From: Amycolatopsis albispora
GTDB lineage: Bacteria; Actinomycetota; Actinomycetes; Mycobacteriales; Pseudonocardiaceae
Length of the DNA: 64,000 bases
Reading direction: 5' to 3'
Assembly (NCBI RefSeq): GCF_003312875.1
Contig: NZ_CP015163.1
Coordinates: forward strand, 6,696,001 to 6,760,000
The position numbers were made by a program, and so were the translations under genes. This document shows, piece by piece, positions 57,552 to 64,000 of the stretch. The notes under the pieces were generated by a model, which saw nothing but the letters and a program-made list of their open reading frames with translations, ran no database searches and was not told where the DNA came from. Each line of letters begins with the position of its first letter. Within the stretch, counting starts at the first letter, position 1.

Positions 57552-58187
57552 ATGACCTCGTTCGAGGACCTGCTGGCACGCGCGCAGGGATTGATCAAGT
57601 CCGGGGAGCGGGCCGTGCTGGGCATCGTCGGCTCGCCGGCGTCGGGCAAGACCACGCTGGCGTGGGGCCTGGCGAACGCGCTGGGCAACCGGGCCGCGGT
57701 GGTCGGCATGGACGGGTTCCACCTGGCTCAGGTGGAACTGCGGCGGCTGGGCCGGACCGAGCGCAAGGGCGCGCCGGACACCTTCGACGCCAACGGGTAC
57801 GTCAGCCTGGTGTCGCGCCTCGCGGCGGGCGGCGAGACGGTGTACGCGCCGGAATTCCGGCGTGAGATCGAGGAGCCGATCGCCGGCGCGGTGGCGGTGC
57901 CGCCGGACGTGCCGCTGGTCATCACCGAAGGCAACTACCTGCTGCTCGACGAGGACCCGTGGTCGCGGATCCGCCCGCTGCTGGCCGAGGCGTGGTTCCT
58001 GCGCCCGAACGAGGACGAGCGGATCGAGCGCCTGGTCACGCGGCACCGGCACTACGGCCGTTCGCTGGTGGAGGCGCAGCAGCGGGCGCGGGGCTCGGAC
58101 CAGCGCAACGCCGACCTGATCGCCACCACGGCTTCGCGAGCCGACCTGATCGTCGAGGACATGTCACTGGCGAACTTCTCGCTCTAG
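57552..58187 (+). CDS. P-loop nucleoside/sugar kinase (FrcK-like)
   Basis: Kinase of 211 residues with Walker A GSPASGKTTLAWGLANALG, MDGFHLAQVELRRLGR, and the lid region RRLGRTERKGAPDTFDANGYVSLVSRL. VPLVITEGNYLLLDEDPWSRIRP and the RxxRHxxYGRSLVEA loop (VTRHRHYGRSLVEAQQRARGSDQRNADLI) match the YggC/FrcK group. In rhizobia FrcK is the last gene of a fructose transport operon, and its position after transporter genes is the same here. The natural substrate remains open. ATG 57552 follows AGAGGAGTGCG. Confidence 0.88.
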   Translation: MTSFEDLLARAQGLIKSGERAVLGIVGSPASGKTTLAWGLANALGNRAAVVGMDGFHLAQVELRRLGRTERKGAPDTFDANGYVSLVSRLAAGGETVYAPEFRREIEEPIAGAVAVPPDVPLVITEGNYLLLDEDPWSRIRPLLAEAWFLRPNEDERIERLVTRHRHYGRSLVEAQQRARGSDQRNADLIATTASRADLIVEDMSLANFSL

Positions 58188-58205
58188 GCGCTTAGGGTGG
58201 CGTTC

Positions 58206-58946
58206 ATGAGCGTGGTGATCGTCACCGGGGGAAGTCGCGGCATTGGCGCGGAAATCTGCGCGCAGGCGGCCGCGAGCGGCTACGACGTGGTGGTCAACTA
58301 CGCCGGAGACGCCGCGGCCGCCGCTTCGGTGGCCTCGCGGGTGGAGGCCAGCGGCCGACGTGCGCTGACCGTGCGGGCCGACGTCTCGTCGGAGTCGGAA
58401 GTGGCCGCTCTCTTCGAGGCGGCTGCCGAGTTGGGGCCGCTGTACGGGCTGGTGAACAACGCGGGCATCGTCGGGCGGGCGGCGCGGTTGGAGGACCAGG
58501 ACGTTTCGACGGTCCGCCGGGTGCTGGACGTGAACGTGACCGGCGTGTTCCTGTGCTGCCGGGAGGCCGTGCGCCGCCTGTCCACGCGCCACGGCGGCTC
58601 CGGCGGGGCGATCGTGAACGTCACCTCGACCGCGGCGCGCCTCGGCTCGGCGGGCGAATGGGTGCACTACGCGGCGAGCAAGGCGGCGGTGGAGACGCTG
58701 ACGTTCGGCCTGGCGCAGGAGGTGGCGGCGGAGGGCATCCGGGTGAACGCGGTGGCGCCCGGCCTGGTGAACACCGGCTTCCACGAGACGGCGGGCGTCC
58801 CGGACCGGGTGGACCGGCTGGGCCCCGGGGTCCCGATGGGCCGCGCGGGCGACCCCGCCGAAATCGCCGCGGGAGTGGTGTGGCTGCTCTCGGCTTCCGC
58901 TTCGTTCGCCACGGGCGCGGTCCTGCCGATCTCGGGCGGCCGCTGA
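58206..58946 (+). CDS. SDR-family oxidoreductase (FabG/glucose-1-dehydrogenase-like)
   Basis: NAD(P)-dependent dehydrogenase of 246 residues. Motifs: VVIVTGGSRGIGAEICAQAA, NNAGIVGRAARLED, catalytic Ser in VNVTSTAARLGSAGE, YAASKAAVETLTFGLAQE (Tyr/Lys), and VNAVAPGLVNTGFHET, with a C-terminal TGAVLPISGGR. ATG 58206 is used; an upstream ATG 9 bases earlier is possible. It follows the FrcK-like gene by 18 bases, so it may belong to the sugar operon, perhaps acting on a sugar or sugar alcohol, but the substrate is not shown by the sequence. Confidence 0.92.
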   Translation: MSVVIVTGGSRGIGAEICAQAAASGYDVVVNYAGDAAAAASVASRVEASGRRALTVRADVSSESEVAALFEAAAELGPLYGLVNNAGIVGRAARLEDQDVSTVRRVLDVNVTGVFLCCREAVRRLSTRHGGSGGAIVNVTSTAARLGSAGEWVHYAASKAAVETLTFGLAQEVAAEGIRVNAVAPGLVNTGFHETAGVPDRVDRLGPGVPMGRAGDPAEIAAGVVWLLSASASFATGAVLPISGGR

Positions 58947-59708
58947 TCAGTCGGCGGGGAACTCGTACGCGAGTTCGTAGCGATCCCCGGCCAGGCGCAT
59001 GTCGTTCACCTCGACCGCGGCGCCCTCGGTGTCCACCGCGACGCGGCGCACCACGAGGATCGGCGTGCCCGCCCCGAGTCGCAGCAAGGACGCTTCGTCC
59101 GGCGTCGGCATGCGAGCGCCGACGGTTTCGCTGAAGTGGGCCAGCGTGTGCCCGGCCTCCTCCAGCCGGGCATAGGTGCCGCCGGGCCCGGTGTCAGTCT
59201 GCTCGATGGCGGTGCCCGCGGTGATGGACCGCGGAAGTCGCGAGGTGGCGAGCTGGATCGGCTGCCCGTCCGCACTCATCACCCGCTCACGGACGAGCAC
59301 CTCGTCGCCCTCGCCGATCCCGAGCACCTGTGCGACCTCCGTGGTGGCCGCCTCGACGCGGATGTCGACCTCGACCGCGGGCGTGAACCGGTTGCTGGCG
59401 GCGTCGGCGAGGAACGCGGCCTGGCCAGCCGACCGCGCCGCCCTGCTGAGCCTGCTGCGGCTCAACCGCTCGACCTTCTGCGGTGGGCGGATGAACACGC
59501 CCTTCCCGTGTTCGGCGCTGACGAGCCCTTCCGCGCGGAGCAGGCCGACCGCTTCACGGATGGTGATGCGGGAGACCTGGTAGGTGTCGACCAGCACCCG
59601 CTCGGACGGCAACTTGTCGCCAGGCCGGTATTCGCCCGCGTTGATCTTCTTCCGCAGCTCGTCGGCCACCTGGCGATAAGCGGGGAGGCCGCTCGCCCGG
59701 TCGATCAC
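58947..59708 (-). CDS. GntR/HutC-family regulator with UTRA domain
   Basis: Regulator of about 253 residues. The GntR HTH is ASGLPAYRQVADELRKKINAGEYRPGDKLPSERVLVDTYQVSRITIREAVGLLRAEGLV. The C-terminal UTRA domain starts near residue 100 (FTPAVEVDIRVEAATTEVAQVLGIGEGDEVLVRERVMSADG) and ends ELAYEFPAD. GTG 59708 follows GGGAGG. It is divergent from a PIMT-like methyltransferase gene. Three CTGGT-N12-ACCAG sites lie between the two genes, the likely operators; HutC regulators of the DasR type use related ACTGGTCT half-sites. Confidence 0.9.
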   Translation of the reverse strand: MIDRASGLPAYRQVADELRKKINAGEYRPGDKLPSERVLVDTYQVSRITIREAVGLLRAEGLVSAEHGKGVFIRPPQKVERLSRSRLSRAARSAGQAAFLADAASNRFTPAVEVDIRVEAATTEVAQVLGIGEGDEVLVRERVMSADGQPIQLATSRLPRSITAGTAIEQTDTGPGGTYARLEEAGHTLAHFSETVGARMPTPDEASLLRLGAGTPILVVRRVAVDTEGAAVEVNDMRLAGDRYELAYEFPAD

Positions 59709-59723
59709 GGAGACACCTCCCAC

Positions 59724-59745
59724 CTGGTCAGGACGTCACTACCAG
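59724..59745. promoter_or_regulatory. GntR operator site 1 (CTGGT-N12-ACCAG)
   Basis: CTGGT at 59724-59728 and ACCAG at 59741-59745, with GACGTCA in the centre, 16 bases upstream of the gntR start. First of three sites with identical architecture. Confidence 0.75.
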
Positions 59746-59768
59746 TATCACTCTATCGGCGGCGCCAA

Positions 59769-59790
59769 CTGGTCTTGACATCAGTACCAG
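59769..59790. promoter_or_regulatory. GntR operator site 2 (CTGGT-N12-ACCAG)
   Basis: CTGGT at 59769-59773 and ACCAG at 59786-59790, with GACATCA in the centre. Its 5' half ACTGGTCT resembles DasR-type sites. Confidence 0.75.
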
Positions 59791-59804
59791 CTCGCGGCGA
59801 CTCT

Positions 59805-59826
59805 CTGGTAAAGACGTCATGACCAG
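59805..59826. promoter_or_regulatory. GntR operator site 3 (CTGGT-N12-ACCAG)
   Basis: CTGGT at 59805-59809 and ACCAG at 59822-59826, with GACGTCA in the centre. It ends three bases before the GGAGG ribosome site of the methyltransferase gene, so binding should block its transcription. Confidence 0.75.
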
Positions 59827-59840
59827 TTGGAGGGGTGGCT

Positions 59841-60707
59841 ATGGGCAGGGAACGTGGACTCAAGGCGTTTCTCGACGAGTTGGTGGTCGCGGGTGAGATC
59901 GGGTCGCCGACGATTCCGGCGAGGACCGTGCATTCGTTGCAGCCGCTCGAGTTGCAGCGCGACCACTCCGTTCTGGAGATCGGCGTCGGCACCGGGGTGA
60001 CGACCGCGGTGCTGGCGGAGACCGTCGGGCACGGTGGGCTGGTGACCACTGTGGACAGTGACGTTGACCGCGTGGTGCTGGCGCGAAAACGGCTGGTGCG
60101 GCACTACGGGCACGTGTCCGTGCTCCATCGCGAGGCCGTCGCCGGGGCGTCGAAGTACGCGCCGTTCGACCGGGTCGTCGCGCACCACGACATCCCGCTT
60201 CGGCGCCTTCCGTACGCCTGGGTCGAGCAGGCCGAACCCGGTGCGCTCCTCCTCGTGCCGGTGCGGAACTTCCTGGTCCGGTTCACCGTGCACGACGACG
60301 GCACGGCCACCGGGCGTCCCGTGCTCGCGCACACCGGACTGTCCGAGGCGAACTGGCGACTTCGCTGGGACGAGCGCAAGACCACCCGGTCGGTGACCCG
60401 GACCGAGCCGGGGATGTTGCTGAAGCCGGGGCCGCGCTGGGCGCTCGCCGCGACCGTGCCGTCGTGCGAGTACGAAATGGCCGCCGAAGGCGCCTGGCTG
60501 CGCGATCCGTTCACCAGTTCGTGGGCGTCGGTCGCGCCCCAGGACGGTGCCTACCTGGTGCGACAGACCGGACCCCGCCGACTGTGGGACGAGACCGAGG
60601 CCGCTTACCGGTGGTGGCTGGACCGTGGCACCCCGAAGCCCCAGGACTGGGAATGGGTGGTGACACGTGGACGCCAGCACGTGCGCCTGCGGCCCGAACC
60701 ACGGTGA
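59841..60707 (+). CDS. PIMT-like methyltransferase (protein-L-isoaspartate O-methyltransferase fold)
   Basis: SAM-dependent methyltransferase of about 288 residues. The core matches PIMT: HSVLEIGVGTGVTTAVLAETVG, VTTVDSDVDRVVLARKRLVRHY, YAPFDRVVAHHDIPLRRLPYAWVEQAEPGALLLVPV. Typical PIMT has a QTIS-Q-P motif before the core; here there is SPTIPARTVHSLQPLELQ, and a C-terminal extension of about 100 residues ends DWEWVVTRGRQHVRLRPEPR. So repair of isoaspartyl residues is uncertain; an O-methylation in secondary metabolism is possible. ATG 59841 follows GGAGGGG. Regulated through three GntR sites. Confidence 0.82.
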   Translation: MGRERGLKAFLDELVVAGEIGSPTIPARTVHSLQPLELQRDHSVLEIGVGTGVTTAVLAETVGHGGLVTTVDSDVDRVVLARKRLVRHYGHVSVLHREAVAGASKYAPFDRVVAHHDIPLRRLPYAWVEQAEPGALLLVPVRNFLVRFTVHDDGTATGRPVLAHTGLSEANWRLRWDERKTTRSVTRTEPGMLLKPGPRWALAATVPSCEYEMAAEGAWLRDPFTSSWASVAPQDGAYLVRQTGPRRLWDETEAAYRWWLDRGTPKPQDWEWVVTRGRQHVRLRPEPR

Positions 60708-60836
60708 TAGCCGGGCACGGGGAGGTCACGTTTTGTGGTCGAGAAGGTCGGGTAAGTGGGCGGCAACGGGGAATTCACGGAGGGTGGGTGAAGGTCTTAG
60801 CCGGTCCCCGAACAGTGGAAGGACGGCCGCGACGCG

Positions 60837-61247
60837 ATGCCGAGATTGAAGTCCGTGCACCACCTCGCCCTGACGGTCACCGACGTGGACCGGAGCGTGC
60901 CGTGGTACGTGCGGGTCCTCGAGCTCGAGGAGGCCGCCCGCCGGGAGGATCCCGAGACGGGGATGCGCAAGGTCGTGCTCAAGTCCGCCGACCACAGCTT
61001 CTCCGTGGTCCTCGTCCAGCACCCCGACACCGAGCGCCCCTGGTTCGACGAGCGGCGCACCGGGCTCGACCACGTCGCCTTCTGCGTGGACACCCGCGAC
61101 GAGCTCAAGGACTGGGAGAAGCGCCTCGCCGAGCACGGGGTGACCTACAGCGCCGCGAAGGCGTCGCGCACGCTGCCCGGCTCCGAGGTCGTCGTCTTCC
61201 GCGATCCCGACGGCATCCAGCTCGAGGTCTGGGCTGAGATCGACTAA
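60837..61247 (+). CDS. VOC-family dioxygenase/lyase-like protein
   Basis: Protein of 136 residues with a single vicinal-oxygen-chelate fold. First metal ligand His in LKSVHHLALTVTDVDRSVPWYVRVLEL, second in GLDHVAFCVDTRDELKDWEKRLAEHGV, and a Glu near the end in FRDPDGIQLEVWAEID; this matches metal-dependent members such as fosfomycin-resistance or glyoxalase-type enzymes. ATG 60837 is used. The substrate is unknown. Its stop overlaps the convergent DedA gene by 4 bases. Confidence 0.9.
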   Translation: MPRLKSVHHLALTVTDVDRSVPWYVRVLELEEAARREDPETGMRKVVLKSADHSFSVVLVQHPDTERPWFDERRTGLDHVAFCVDTRDELKDWEKRLAEHGVTYSAAKASRTLPGSEVVVFRDPDGIQLEVWAEID

Positions 61248-61903
61248 GCCCGCACCGGGTCCTCGTCCACCGGCTTCTTCATCTCCTGCCGGTACCGCCA
61301 CACACCCCAGGCGGTGCCCAGCACGAAGAACGCGATGCTCAGCCACACCACCAGCGTCTTCAGCCACGGCAGCGCGTCCAGCAACCCGGCGCCGTAGTAC
61401 CCCAGCAGCACCAGCGTCGGCACCCACAACACGCCACCGGCCGTGGTCGCCAGCGCGAACCGCTTCGGGTCCATGCGCGCGGCCCCGGCGATCAGCGGCG
61501 CCAGCGTGCGCACCCACGGGATCCACCGGGCCGCCACGATGGCGAAGAAACCCCGCCGGTCCAGGAAAGCGCGTGCCCGCTCCAGGTTGCGCCGGTTCAG
61601 CACCTTGCCGCCACGCCGCGCGATCAGCCGCGTCCCCGTGTGCTTGCCGATGTAGTACCCGACCTGGTTCCCGACCACCGCCACGATCAGCGCCGCCAAG
61701 GACAGCAGCCAGGCGCTCAGCTCGGCGTGGTGCTGCGCCAGCACCACGCCCGCGCCGAACAGCAGCGAGTCACCGGGCAGGAACAACCCGACGATCAGCG
61801 CGCACTCGACAAAAACAAAGCTCAGCACGATGATCCACACCAGCGTGGGCCCGGCTGTGTCCAGCCAGCTCACGCCGGTACCCGCGGCCATCAGCTCCGT
61901 CAC
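61244..61903 (-). CDS. DedA-family membrane protein
   Basis: Membrane protein of 219 residues. The DedA (VTT) domain has FVFVECALIVGLFLPGDSLLFGAGVVLAQ, NQVGYYIGKHTGTRLIARRGG, and the conserved ARWIPWVRTLAPLIAGAARMDPKRFALATTAGGVLWVPTLVLLGYYGAG, including the F-x-R-x-x-P-x-x-R and G-x-G-type pattern. DedA proteins are lipid scramblases/undecaprenyl-phosphate transporters or related transporters, often with broad effects on membrane potential. ATG 61903. It stands between the VOC gene and the YceI gene; spacing of 44 bp to YceI suggests independent transcription. Confidence 0.92.
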   Translation of the reverse strand: MTELMAAGTGVSWLDTAGPTLVWIIVLSFVFVECALIVGLFLPGDSLLFGAGVVLAQHHAELSAWLLSLAALIVAVVGNQVGYYIGKHTGTRLIARRGGKVLNRRNLERARAFLDRRGFFAIVAARWIPWVRTLAPLIAGAARMDPKRFALATTAGGVLWVPTLVLLGYYGAGLLDALPWLKTLVVWLSIAFFVLGTAWGVWRYRQEMKKPVDEDPVRA

Positions 61904-61947
61904 ACCAGCAGCCTACGTCCCGAACCCAAGACCAGCCTGAATTCCGG

Positions 61948-62775
61948 TCACATCCGGGGCAGGGCCTCCCCCTGGACCGCCTGGATGTCCAGCTCCACCT
62001 TGACCACCGTGCCGATGGCCGCCACGCCCGCGCGCACCATCGCGTTGTAGTTGATCGCGAAGTCGTCGCGGCGCAGCTGCGTCTCGGCGTGGAAGGCGGC
62101 CCGGACCCCACCCCACGGATCGGCCTCGCAGCCGCCGTAACGCAGGTCCAGCTCGACTTCGCGCTGCTGCCCGTGCAGCGTGAGCACCCCGTGCAGGGTC
62201 CAGTTCACCGGCCCGTGCTGACGCAGCCCGGTGCTGGCGAACCCGATCACCGGGTACCGCTCCACGTCGAGGAAGTCCGCCGAGCGCAGGTGGTCGTCCC
62301 GCATGGCGATGCCGGTGTCGATGGCGGCCGCCTTGATCTCGGCTTGCACCGACGACCGCTCGGCCGGCCTGGCCACGGTGATCCGCCCGGACAGCTCGGA
62401 GAACCGCGCCTTGATGCTGGCGATGCCGAGGTGGCGGGCGGTGGCCACGACCGACGAGTGCGCCGGGTCGATCACCCACGGCCCGGCCGGCGGCAGCTCG
62501 ACCGTCTCCGCGTCCGACTCGAGCATGATCTCGCCGAGCGAGCCGGAACCGTCCGCGCCGACCCGCGCGGTGCGGGCGACCGGGGCGAACCCGGCCGCCG
62601 TCAGCACCGCGGTGTAGACGCCGGGGGCCAGCGGCGGGGTGGCCACCACGCCCAGCTCGTCGGCCTCCACCCTGGCCACCTGCTTGCCGGTCAGGTCGGT
62701 CACGGTCAGCACGGCGTGCGCCACGGCCCAGCCTTCGGCGCCGCTGACCTGCGCGCGCAGTCCCGCTGTGCTCAT
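61948..62775 (-). CDS. YceI-domain protein with N-terminal carboxypeptidase-regulatory-like domain
   Basis: Protein of 275 residues in two parts. Residues 1-90 form a beta-sandwich regulatory-like domain (AVLTVTDLTGKQVARVEADELG, LAPGVYTAVLTAAGFAPVARTARV). The rest is a YceI lipocalin-like domain that binds isoprenoid or lipid: WVIDPAHSSVVATARHLGIASIKARFSELSG, AAIDTGIAMRDDHLRSADFLDVERYPVI, VLTLHGQQREVELDLRYGG. No signal peptide is present. Its start overlaps the stop of the MFS fusion gene (ATGA), which ends in the same type of regulatory domain, so the two may function together in a lipid or quinone process. Confidence 0.88.
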   Translation of the reverse strand: MSTAGLRAQVSGAEGWAVAHAVLTVTDLTGKQVARVEADELGVVATPPLAPGVYTAVLTAAGFAPVARTARVGADGSGSLGEIMLESDAETVELPPAGPWVIDPAHSSVVATARHLGIASIKARFSELSGRITVARPAERSSVQAEIKAAAIDTGIAMRDDHLRSADFLDVERYPVIGFASTGLRQHGPVNWTLHGVLTLHGQQREVELDLRYGGCEADPWGGVRAAFHAETQLRRDDFAINYNAMVRAGVAAIGTVVKVELDIQAVQGEALPRM

Positions 62776-64000
62776 GCCCGTCCGTTCGTCAGCTCGTCGA
62801 TCACCTGGTCGTAGCCGAGCCGGACGTCGTGGGTGGAATCACCGCCGCCCGCCAGCTCGACCCGGCTGGTGGCCGGAGGGTACCCGCTGGCCACCACCGT
62901 GTACGCCCCTTCGGGAAGATCACTGATCACGTAGTTGCCCGAGTCGTTGGTGCGCGACACCGCGGCGACGCGGCCCTCGTCGTCGAGCACGGTGATCCGC
63001 GCGTCCGGCACCGGCTGGTTCGCCTCGTTCAGCGCGGTACCGGAGAGCACCACCGCCCCGCTGAGCCTGACGTCGTGCCGCAGCACCCCGCAGTCCGGCA
63101 CGGCCAGCGTGACCGCGAGCGGGCGCAGGTGCTCACCGCTGGCGACCAGCGTGTAGTTGCCGGCGCCGATGCCGTGGAAGGCGTAGCGGCCCTCTTCGTC
63201 GGTGGACGAAGCCCCGGCGACCTCACCGCGTTCGTCGGTCAGTGTCACGGTCACGCCGCGCAGCGGCTCACCGGACCGCTCGGCGGTGACCACGCCGCTG
63301 ACCTCGCCCGAACCGGCGAGCGTGAGGTCCAGCTTCGCCGGGCCGTCACCGACGACCACGCTCGACGCCTGCGGCTCGTGCCCGGCGGCCGAAACGATCA
63401 GCACGTAGGTGCCCGAGCCGGGGGTGGCGATGGAGTACTCGCCGTCGCCACCGCCGGTGGCCCGCGAAACCTGGCGGCCGCTCTGGTCGATCAGGGTCAG
63501 CGCGGCCCGGACCACCGGGCTGCCGTCCTGCCGCCGGACGTAACCGGTGATCGGCTGCCCGGTGTCGAGCCTGCCGCTGACCACGGAGTTGGCCGGGTTG
63601 CTGATCGGCTGCGTCATGGCCTGCATTCTGGCGTGCCCGTTCTCCTCCGGCCGGGCGTGCGCGCCCACCAGCTCGGGCTCGCGCAGCGCCTGGTCGACCT
63701 CGTCCCAGGTGTCGGCCTTGGCCGAGACCGCGGTGGCCTGCTTCTCCGGCTCGTCGTCCACCAGCGCCTCGCCGCCTTCGAGCACCGAAGCCGCCGCCGA
63801 CGGCGCGCCACCGGCCAGCGGGATCTCCCGCATGAACAGCAGCACCACGAAGGCCACCAGCGTCACGCCCGCCGCGCACCAGAACACCGTGGTGATCGAC
63901 TCGGTGAACCCGGTCAGCACCGGGATCTTCAGCGCCTCCGGCAGATTCGCGATGCCCGAGGTGTCGGCCTGGAAGTTGCCCAACTGCGCACCCGCTTCCG
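62772..64000 (-). CDS. MFS transporter fused to C-terminal carboxypeptidase-regulatory-like repeats (5' part outside window)
   Basis: The gene enters from the right edge; 409 residues of its C-terminal part are visible. The first visible part (EAGAQLGNFQADTSGIANLPEALK, then one hydrophobic helix TTVFWCAAGVTLVAFVVLLFMREIPL) is the end of a DHA2-type drug exporter. A charged linker follows, then about three beta-sandwich regulatory-like domains: ITGYVRRQDGSPVVRAALTLID, VSGVVTAERSGEPLRGVTVTLTDERG and LSGTALNEANQPVPDARITVLDDEG. The C-terminal domains would be cytoplasmic or outside depending on the helix count. An ATGA overlap couples it to the YceI gene. Confidence 0.85.
   Translation of the reverse strand, partial: EAGAQLGNFQADTSGIANLPEALKIPVLTGFTESITTVFWCAAGVTLVAFVVLLFMREIPLAGGAPSAAASVLEGGEALVDDEPEKQATAVSAKADTWDEVDQALREPELVGAHARPEENGHARMQAMTQPISNPANSVVSGRLDTGQPITGYVRRQDGSPVVRAALTLIDQSGRQVSRATGGGDGEYSIATPGSGTYVLIVSAAGHEPQASSVVVGDGPAKLDLTLAGSGEVSGVVTAERSGEPLRGVTVTLTDERGEVAGASSTDEEGRYAFHGIGAGNYTLVASGEHLRPLAVTLAVPDCGVLRHDVRLSGAVVLSGTALNEANQPVPDARITVLDDEGRVAAVSRTNDSGNYVISDLPEGAYTVVASGYPPATSRVELAGGGDSTHDVRLGYDQVIDELTNGRA

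Overview
The window reads as a very GC-rich actinomycete chromosome, most likely a member of the Pseudonocardiaceae close to Amycolatopsis. The grounds are strong G/C bias at third codon positions, many GTG/TTG starts, a dnaK-grpE-dnaJ-hspR operon with HspR (HAIR) operators, a mycobacterial-type FadE5 acyl-CoA dehydrogenase, an EtfD-like Fe-S membrane protein, a SigE-family ECF sigma factor, a DUF742 protein and DUF2236/DUF2784 proteins. The genus is inferred; no rRNA gene is present to fix it. There is no CRISPR array, phage or plasmid backbone. The only clear mobile element is one IS5-type insertion sequence.

Layout. 0-9.5 kb: fadE5 (cut by the left edge), a LuxR regulator, Mug DNA glycosylase, a VOC protein, VanZ, a secreted 5'-nucleotidase, an ECF sigma factor with its membrane partner, YnfA, MmcQ/YjbR, a methyltransferase and tRNA-Gly(CCC). 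9.5-20.8 kb: a DUF2236 oxygenase-like protein, dcd, a sortase-type repeat surface protein, a CAP-domain protein, a TetR-AidB-crotonase operon, a CDF metal exporter, DUF742, a long hairpin, and an MFS/Lrp divergent pair. 20.8-32.3 kb: a secreted propeller/phytase-like protein, an AhpD-like protein, the EtfD-like reductase with an MBL hydrolase, an SMR pump with TetR, a serine hydrolase lying between two long hairpins, a PEBP protein, two tandem DUF4097 proteins and a secreted peptidase-like alpha/beta hydrolase. 32.3-43.3 kb: the heat-shock block (dnaK operon, then clpB, both with HspR operators) enclosing an intact flavohemoglobin, its frameshifted paralogue and a MarR gene. 43.4-50.5 kb: housekeeping genes (SDR, pyrE, TrmH-type methylase), a molybdopterin oxidoreductase divergent from a GH76 glycosidase. 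50.5-51.7 kb: the second hairpin pair, interrupted by the IS. 51.7-59 kb: two LacI-type proteins and a sugar ABC transporter with PfkB and FrcK-like kinases, arranged like frcBCAK. 59-64 kb: a GntR gene divergent from a PIMT-like methyltransferase with three identical-architecture operators, VOC, DedA, YceI, and an MFS transporter with tandem regulatory-like domains (cut by the right edge).

Functional links. FadE5 and EtfD would act in the same route, passing beta-oxidation electrons to menaquinone, and their promoters carry a similar TTAC-N4-GTAA element. HspR operators tie dnaK-grpE-dnaJ-hspR to clpB, giving the disaggregation machinery one repressor. The sugar locus combines uptake with two kinases under a LacI repressor, plus a second LacI-like protein lacking a DNA-binding head.

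The least explained structure is a pair of loci (27.69-28.77 kb and 50.57-51.71 kb) that share two different long hairpins in the same order. One encloses a serine-hydrolase gene; the other is almost empty and was later hit by the IS. The stem of the first hairpin differs between copies by three fully compensated base pairs.
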